Source of the DNA: Cacajao melanocephalus
Taxonomy: Eukaryota > Chordata > Mammalia > Primates > Pitheciidae
Direction of reading: 5' to 3'
Assembly: GCA_963573385.1 (NCBI GenBank)
Contig: CAUYLG010059105.1
Span: forward strand, 1-64,000
DNA: 64,000 bases
The position numbers and the translations under genes were made by a program. Shown one piece after another: positions 54,997 through 64,000 of this stretch; within the stretch, counting starts at the first letter, position 1, and the number at the start of each line of letters is the position of its first letter. The notes under the pieces are model-generated. The model saw only the letters and a list, made by a program, of their open reading frames with translations. It ran no database searches and was not told the DNA's origin.

Positions 54997-55614
54997 AGGA
55001 ACACTTGGAGGATTCCGCAAAAAAAATGAGTACAGTAATTGTGTGTGGGAAGGATGAGGGAAGCGTGGAAATGGGAATTCTCGGTTTAGGCCTTGTTATA
55101 GTTAGAAACTTGAGGCCACGTAAATATCTCACCTACTCAAAACACAAAGCAGAATTTGGGGCAACATCAACTTTTAGGAATAAAATAAAATAAATGCTAC
55201 ATAAATTAAGCAATAAAGGTTATTTGTTTTATATAAATTTAAGATACAGAAAAAAGAGAATTATCCAGGTTTATTCGAAAGATGAACTGCTCAGGAAGAA
55301 GACAATTTTTAAAAGCACTGAGATGCAATTCTTTTAAACATGAACCTTTATATCATATTTTAAAGCTATATGATATTCTACAAATCTGATGTATCCTTCA
55401 TGCATTTGACAGAAGGTTTGATTCCTACCCCAACCCCACCAGGTGGGCAAACATAACTTGTAGTGATCTGCAAAGGGGCCAGGCCATGACCTGGGCTGGA
55501 GTGGGCAGCCTGTGGCTTGGAAGGCTTTCCAGGGAACAGGTGGTACGTCCCCAAAACGCTTCACTTTGTGTGCAAGGATTCAGAGATGTCCAGGGTTGAC
55601 CAACAACTTTCAAA
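54997..55614. other. Unassigned sequence
   Basis: No gene or repeat recognised. Confidence 0.4.
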
Positions 55615-55624
55615 CCAACTCTAA

Positions 55625-55944
<320 letters not shown>

Positions 55945-55960
55945 CCAACTCTAAGCGTTT

Positions 55961-57487
55961 AATAAAAACTAAGAATCATGCGTAACAAGAGCTTCATCGT
56001 GGAAGTACACACCATTTTACAGGAAACTCAAACCCTAAATATATGTAACCTCGTTTGTTGCAGGGAACTTCCTTCCTGTTAGTCTGAAGAAAAGTATTAC
56101 CATCTGGGACACATTGCTCTCACTTTCAGAAGAAGGGGCTTTACAGAAGGGTCTTTATTTACACTAGCAGTGCCCTGCTATGCACCTGCTGCGTTCATGA
56201 GACATGGGCTTTCTGGGCCACTCCAGTGACTGCTGAGCTGGCACGTGACATTTCTTCAAGCAAGTTGCCTTAGTTGACCCAGCTACTGCTCCACACGCGA
56301 GGTGGGGTGGGGAGGAGTGTCCTCTGATGGAAGGTCAGTGCCACAGAGAAACACTGGCCACTCAGAGTGCATTCAGTCCTGGGATAGAGACCCTGTACCC
56401 AAGCGCCTACAGTGCAGCGTCCACAGAGAGGCCTGGCTCCCAGGGCTGAAGGAGGCACAGCACGGAGCTGTTTGTAGAAATGACGAGTGCCCTGCTAAAA
56501 GAAAGTCCATGCACAGCATTAGGGAGCCAGGTAAACTTACGTGAGGAGTCTGTGTTTTGGATTAAACACACACGCGCACACGCACACACACGCCTGTGTT
56601 GAATCCCAGCTCTGTTACGTAACTTTCTGGAGGTTGTTTCCCTTTGCCAAGGCTGCCTTTCCCTACAGTAAGTGGGAACAATAGGATTCCACCATAAAGA
56701 AAGGTCATGAAATCTGAACGCAGTGACGAGCCCTAAGGCTGCAAGTGCCAGTATTGTAGGTATTGAAGCGCTTCCTAAATGCTGGCTCCTCCTCCGTAAC
56801 TGATGGGAGTATTAGGAGACATACAGATCTCTGGATGGTTCTCGAAAGCTGTCTCTAAAGGCTGTGTTTGGGAACATGTCACGTGAAATCTCTTGAATGA
56901 AACTCCCTCTGACCCTTAGGCCTTTCAGGAGTAACGCCCGGGTCCTTCCTGTGAACCGTTCAGCCAAGTTTGGCTAGTGGGGAGCAGAGATGGGCCTGGG
57001 CTAGCGGGGAGCAGAGCGCAAGCACAGCCCTGCGGTGGGGCAGACAGGGCTCCCGGCGAGCACAACCCACCTCCGCTCCCTGCCAAGGTCATCTGCTTCC
57101 TGCACCAAGGCCCCTTCTACCCTTGCGCTCCCACCTGGCGCCTGGAACACAGGAGAGCTGGTGACCCCAGAGGAAACAACCAGGGACAGAGCCCTGCGTG
57201 CCCCCTTCAGGGAGACAGTTCTGGGGCATTCTGTATGGCTCCAGGCACCCCCGGGCTCACAGTGGCGATGCTGCTACTGCCCCCCAGGGACTTCTCCTGT
57301 CCCACATCGCCCCCCAGCTCCTCACACCTGCTTCCTTGTCCTGGGATCTGCTTCTGGGCTAAAGACACCCCCAGTGTGGAGAGCTGTTTGGAACGCAAGA
57401 GGAGACCAAGGACTTGAGGACCCTGCTGTCACTTCACTTACATCCCCAGGAGTGCAGGCCACTGCCCGTCAAATCATGTCCCCGTGA
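55961..57487. other. Unique-looking region with (CA)n and a GC-rich block
   Basis: 56566-56591 is an interrupted CA/CGCA repeat. 56930-57480 is GC-rich, with overlapping 146- and 150-codon plus frames (56977-57417; 57035-57487) and a local duplication of GGCTAGTGGGGAGCAGAG (56970-56987; GGCTAGCGGGGAGCAGAG at 56999-57016). Neither frame shows a domain. Confidence 0.45.
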
Positions 57488-57722
57488 GCAAGATGATGAT
57501 GGCGATCGCAGTGGACGCTTATTCCCTGTCAGACACCGAACCAAGCACCTTATTATTAACTGTTTTAATTCTCACACCAACACCACAAATTACTTTGTCT
57601 TTGTTTTCCAAATGGGGAAACTGAGGCACAAGATGCTAACTTTCTGAGGCTGCCCAGCTGGTAAGCAGCAGAGCTAAGCCTCCTGCTTGGCCAGCGAGCT
57701 CCAGAGTCCATGCCCTCAAAGC
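57488..57722 (+). mobile_element. MIR
   Basis: Nearly complete: 'gttttaattctcacaccaac', 'atggggaaactgaggcacaa', 'ctgcccagctggtaagcagc', 'ccagagtccatgccctca'. Confidence 0.9.
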
Positions 57723-58750
57723 AGAAGCTGCACGGCACGGTGACGCCAAGAAAACCACCTGGAGGGTCCAGGCTGGCAGAAGTCAGGGAGGGCAAGGAGG
57801 AAGCCGAAAACTAAGAACAAAGTCAGACGAACACGGAGGCAGATGCCAGGGAAGCAGGGCACGGTCGCCAATTGTTGGGGACATGCTCTGAGCGAGAGGG
57901 CTTGAGAACTGCCACTCTCGGGTCAGGGACTGCTTGCTCTAAAGGTGTCTCAGGCTGAAATCCAGCTAGACCTGTGCTCCAAGCCGGGAGCTGTGGCACA
58001 AAACACGGATCTTTGCTCCTTCTGTCCACAGCACCTCGGCCCACCCCAAGAGGAAGGCAGAGAAGCAACCCAGGCAGGGACTGTGGTCAGTGGGCGGAGC
58101 CTCTGGTTTCCTAGGGAAGTCAAGCCTGCTGGTTCCCATTTTCTCCATAAATTACTCCCATGAAAGTCAAATATCTATGTTAACTAAATTTCTGATATTT
58201 TATGGATTGGTTCCACAAAAAGAGCACTTAAACAGCCCTTTCTGCTGACTTCCAAATTCCTATCTCCCCTCCCTCTCATCTTCAATTAAAGCTTATTATC
58301 CTCTGTGTAAACCAAGAAGATGTATGGTGACATTGTTCAGAGAGTTTTCTTTTGTTTTAAATTATAAATAACAGTAAACTTCAGAAAATGCTCCCATTTC
58401 ACAGTTATTCCTTTACAAGATTTTTAGCCATAAACTAAAGCTAAAGCCAGCTTCCAAAAGGCACAAGTGACATCTTAAACAAAAGTGCTCATCAAATTGA
58501 GTCCTCCTCAGCATATTTGGGCATAAATTGGAATTTTAAGCCATAGGCCAAGAGTTAAAACTATACCTTCTGATTTGCTTCCAATGTGATCTGTAACTAG
58601 TTATTCACGGTCCAAAGAAAAGTTTGGATTCACGTCAGAACGGCCTCACACACACAGCCATCTGCAAAGTCCGAGATAAGCCCTGTGTAAATGCAACCTG
58701 AAACTTACCCTTCCATGTTCTCAAGATTTCTAAAAGAACAAACCATTTCC
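57723..58750. other. Unassigned sequence
   Basis: No gene recognised. 58170-58680 is AT-rich. Confidence 0.4.
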
Positions 58751-59213
58751 TGTCTTGTACATGGTTTCCCTCCCTCCCTTCCCTCATTCCCTCCCTCCTT
58801 CCTTCCTTCCTGTCTTGTAAATGGTTTCCCTCCCTCCCTCCTTCCCTCCTTCCTTCCTTCCTTCCTGTCTTGTAAATGGTTTCACTCCCTCCTTCCCTCC
58901 GGTCTTGTAAATGGTTTCACTCCTTCCCTCCCTCCTTCCTTCCTTCCTTCTTGTCTTGTAAATGGTTTCCTTCCCTCTCTCCCTTCCCTCTTTCCCTTCC
59001 CTCTTTCCCTCCCTCTCTCCCTCCCCCTTCCCTTCCCTTCCTTCCTGTCTTGTATACGGCTTCCCTCTCTCTCTTCCTTGTTTTTTCTTTTTTCTTTCTT
59101 CCTTTCCTTTCCCTTCCTTTCTCTCTCCTTCTCTTTTCTTTCTTTCCCTTCCCCTTCCTTCTCTTCCCTCCTTCCCTCCCTCCCTGCCTTCCTCCTTTTC
59201 TTCCTTCCTTTTC
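58751..59213. repeat. Compound polypyrimidine array with embedded anchors
   Basis: CCTTCC/CCCT tracts interrupted by six copies of a GTCTTGTAAATGGTTTC-like anchor, at 58752, 58812, 58867, 58902, 58953 and 59047 (the first and last diverged). From 59080 it is plain CT-rich sequence to the Alu. Frames of 199 codons (plus) and 145 and 126 codons (minus) are low-complexity artefacts. Confidence 0.94.
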
Positions 59214-59492
59214 TGAGACAAGATCTCACTCGGTCACCCAGGCTGCAGTGCAGCTTCACCATTCTAGCTCACTGTCTTGGACTCATGTAATCCTCCTGCC
59301 TCAGCCTCCTGAATAGCTGGGATTACAGGTACATGCCATTGTGCCTGGTTAATTTTATTTTGTTTTATTTTTGGTACAGATAAGGTCTTGCTGTGTTGCC
59401 CAGGCTGGTCTCCAACTCCTGGTCTCAAGCAATCCTCCCACCTCAGACTCCCAAAACGGTGGAATGACAGGTGTGAGCCACCAAGCTGGGCC
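59214..59492 (-). mobile_element. Alu (J-like) joined to the CT array
   Basis: Diverged antisense Alu. Its poly(T) end coincides with the CT array, so the array may have arisen in the Alu tail. Confidence 0.95.
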
Positions 59493-59681
59493 TATGGCAT
59501 CTTAATTTTAAAATTTTTCATCTCTTCTATTTTTTCAACATGAGGTCATTATTTCATTTAACATATATATACATAGTCACAAAGAGACTTAGGACTTCAG
59601 AATCAGAAAACGAATTAAAAAAAAAATACAATGTCCTGCTACAAGAAAATAGTTTTTACCTAAAAAATCATGGAGAAATGG

Positions 59682-60783
<1,102 letters not shown>

Positions 60784-61240
60784 CATTTATTGGATCCAAA
60801 AATATCTGCATATGTCTTCAGTGTGCCAGGCACTGTTCTCAGTTTGGGGATGCAGCAGTGAATAAAACTGTCAAGTGAACTTCACACAGTCAGAGGGTAA
60901 GAGACTTGATGCATCGTATAGGACACTAGAAGGTGCTAAATGGGGGAAATGAAAACGGGGGAGGGCCAGGACAGGCAGCAGCAGTTTGAATGGGTCTGGC
61001 CTCACTGAAATATCAAGAGAACAAGAAGAGAGCCAGAGCCGCAGAAAGTTCCGACTCAGGGAGCAGCGAGGAGGAGTGTGGCTGGAGCTGAGCTGGCGAG
61101 GAGAATCCAGGAAGAGAGGCTCGGGAGTGGGAGGGGGTGGCTGCAGATGGGGGAGTTGGCTTTTAGCCGGAGAGAATGTGGAGTCTTTGGAGCATTTCCA
61201 ATACAAGAGTGACAGGATTTGGAATGAGCTTTGAAAGGTT
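60784..61240 (-). mobile_element. L2 LINE 3' end, antisense
   Basis: 'gtgtgccaggcactgttctc', 'ggggatgcagcagtgaataa', 'gtctggcctcactgaaatat', 'gtggctggagctgagctgg' and 'ttggcttttagccggagaga' in reverse L2 order. Confidence 0.8.
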
Positions 61241-62957
61241 CACAAAAGTAGCTCAGAAGAAGTGGGGTTATGTGGCTTCCGCAATGTGACCCGAGATTTG
61301 GCACAACCCGGAGAAAACTCCAGCCCCAGTAGGAAAATGGCCAAAGGCCACAAAGAAGTCACACACGAATTCAGAGAAGAATATTTTCAGCCCCATGGTA
61401 TGATATGAGTAAAGCCACACAGTTCAATTTCAGCACCAGGTGGGAACCTGACTCCTATCAGTTAAATGGTATAAACGAAAATGTAATCATCATGTCGTTC
61501 CCTTTCATAGAACTGTGGCCTAACTTCTGAATTCTGATAAAATAACTTCACATTGGCCAACAAGATCACTCAGCATCTAAGACCTAATGTGATGCCCTAA
61601 CTCAACTATCTCATCAACTGCAGTTGCAATTAACAGAAAGTCCAGTTGGCAGAGCAGGGCCTGGACGATAAAGGTCTCACACACCTAATCTGGGGCTGCC
61701 GCCCTCTACTGCAGTGTCTTCTTTCCAGACCCCTTGGAAGTTCACAGACTTTCACACATGCACACAAGTCCCGCTCCCCTGCGAAAGCTGCTCCCATCAG
61801 GAAATGCGTGTGTTCTTTCCTACACAGTACAGTGAAAAGCAAAATCCTAACACGCTTCCCTGTATTAAAAAAAATAATAAAATGAGAAGACTCAGTTTTC
61901 TGTCTACACAATTGCAAAGACAAAAGTCAGACATGTGAACTCCAGACTGTTAACATGTCTACTGAAATAAACAGAGCAGTTTCATCAGGAATGTGTACAA
62001 GCTATATTGCATACAAACTGGCATCAATCATGAATAAATGAATTTTGGCTTTTGGCATTTCATGTATGGGACTTATTTACATGGCATTTTGACAAACTGG
62101 AATGTAAACTAACAATATGATACTGCAAACTGGAAGCATCCCCAAGCTGCCAGAAATAGGAAGAAGGCAGTGTTTCAGTTTCCTACAGTATGAAAAACTT
62201 ATAGTGATAACCCAACTAATTCGCAGTAAGGAGGAGAAGACGGACCATTAACCTTTAATAAATTCATAGGAGCTGCTTTCCCTGTTCTGCAGGTGCTGAA
62301 AACCATCTTATGCCTCCTACAGACATCTCTGTTTAAGGGCCTCCCACATCCTGAAATACAGACACTACCAACCAATCTATAAATTAGATTGCTTTCTATT
62401 CCTATTTATATTAACCATTTCTTTAAAATTTGCTAAAATTTGCCTATAAAACTAAACTTGGTGTCTTTTAAAGAACAGGGAGATTGTCAACTCTTATTTG
62501 AGTTCTTCAATAACTATTTCTCTGTTTCAATAACTATTTCTTCTTATGTTAATTCTGGCTCTGTTATTTATAAACTAAGCCATTTTCATCTAAATCTTCA
62601 AATATATTGACATAAGGTTGCTGATTAGGTCTGAAATCTCTTTTTTATATCATTATCCTTTTCTATTTCTCCATTATTCATGTTTCTTCTCTTTTATTGT
62701 CATCAATAACAGGTGTGTATACTTATAACTCTTTTCAAAGAATTTTTGATTGTCTCTATTGTTTCTTGGATTTCCATTTCATTCTTTTCTTTTAATCTTA
62801 CTTAAATTGTTCTTTTTGTGAATGTATGCATTTACTTTGATTAACAATTTCAAACAGAAATTTATCTCTGGTGTGAGATGTGAAAAGTTACTGAAAACTG
62901 CAAAAACAAACAAAAAACTCGTAGAAGCTCCCACCAAAAGTTTGCAGTAATTATTAC
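61241..62957. other. Unassigned; AT-rich from 61950
   Basis: No gene. 62000-62120 is AT-rich unique sequence. 62380-62870 is T-rich on this strand and may be a very old antisense L1. TCAATAACTATTTCT occurs twice near 62508 and 62527. Confidence 0.4.
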
Positions 62958-62971
62958 TATTTCATAAGAGA

Positions 62972-63854
<883 letters not shown>

Positions 63855-64000
63855 TTTTTTTTTAGATGGAGTCTCACTCTATCACCCAGGCTGGAGTACA
63901 GTGGTGTGATCTCCACTCACTGCAACATCTGCCTCCTGAGTTCAAGCCATTTTCCTGCCTCAGCCTCCTGAGTATCTGGGATTACAGGGATATGCCACCA
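63855..64000 (-). mobile_element. Alu, cut by the window end
   Basis: Antisense Alu beginning with poly(T). The first ~145 bp are present and it continues beyond the window. Confidence 0.95.

Noticed and set aside
58691..59290. 199-codon plus and 145-codon minus frames
   Set aside because: Translation of a CCTT/GGAA tract; low complexity, ends in Alu.

Overview
The window is mammalian nuclear DNA from a higher primate, most likely human. At least 27 Alu elements (J-, S- and Y-like), L1 3' ends of the primate type, L2/MIR fossils, MaLR and other ERV LTRs, and Tigger DNA transposons cover much of it. Codon-level evidence for a host gene is absent. Every longer open frame falls in an Alu, a simple repeat, a transposon remnant, or a stretch with no coding signature. 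I found no tRNA, rRNA, CRISPR array or convincing promoter. It reads as intergenic or deep intronic sequence.

Layout. 1-6000: truncated Alu, L1 tail, L2 3' end, Alu, TA/CA microsatellite, a 17/18-bp minisatellite (3962-4208), then unique sequence. 6000-13000: Tigger-type element split by an Alu, LTR and L2 scraps, a hAT-like MITE, decayed L1, a long GGAT/GGGT tract (about 10713-11283), an MLT1-like LTR. 13900-16150: an insertion bounded by a 16-bp direct repeat that holds an Alu and an inverted L1 piece, then two L2 copies in opposite orientation. 16900-18583: a local inverted duplication (203 bp, 94% identity) enclosing an Alu and a G-rich purine tract. 20300-24900: old L1 split by a nearly full-length Tigger1 (21000-23330) and two Alus. 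26960-27950: primate L1 3' end and a Tigger1-derived element with two perfect foldbacks. About 29200-38590: one ancient L1 broken by a younger L1 tail, an antisense L1 piece, a solo LTR with 6-bp target duplications, another LTR, two Alus and a further LTR. 38594-39895: a second Tigger-type element holding a broken transposase N-terminus. 40450-43770 and 48800-51550: largely unique DNA, including AT-rich blocks that could be regulatory. 43772-45282: two MaLR LTRs. 45900-64000: dense Alus, MIR/L2, an MLT2-like LTR split by a Y-like Alu, an Alu-linked polypyrimidine array (58751-59213), two tandem Alus sharing one target site, and at the end a DNA transposon interrupted by a poly(T)-headed insert that looks like a retrocopy.

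Nothing here acts as a coordinated gene system. What can be read is a layered record of transposition, with nested insertions giving relative ages and target-site duplications giving exact boundaries. The strongest signals outside routine repeat content are the inverted duplication, the L1/Alu composite insertion, the double-foldback Tigger, the same-site tandem Alus, the patterned minisatellite and the candidate retrocopy.
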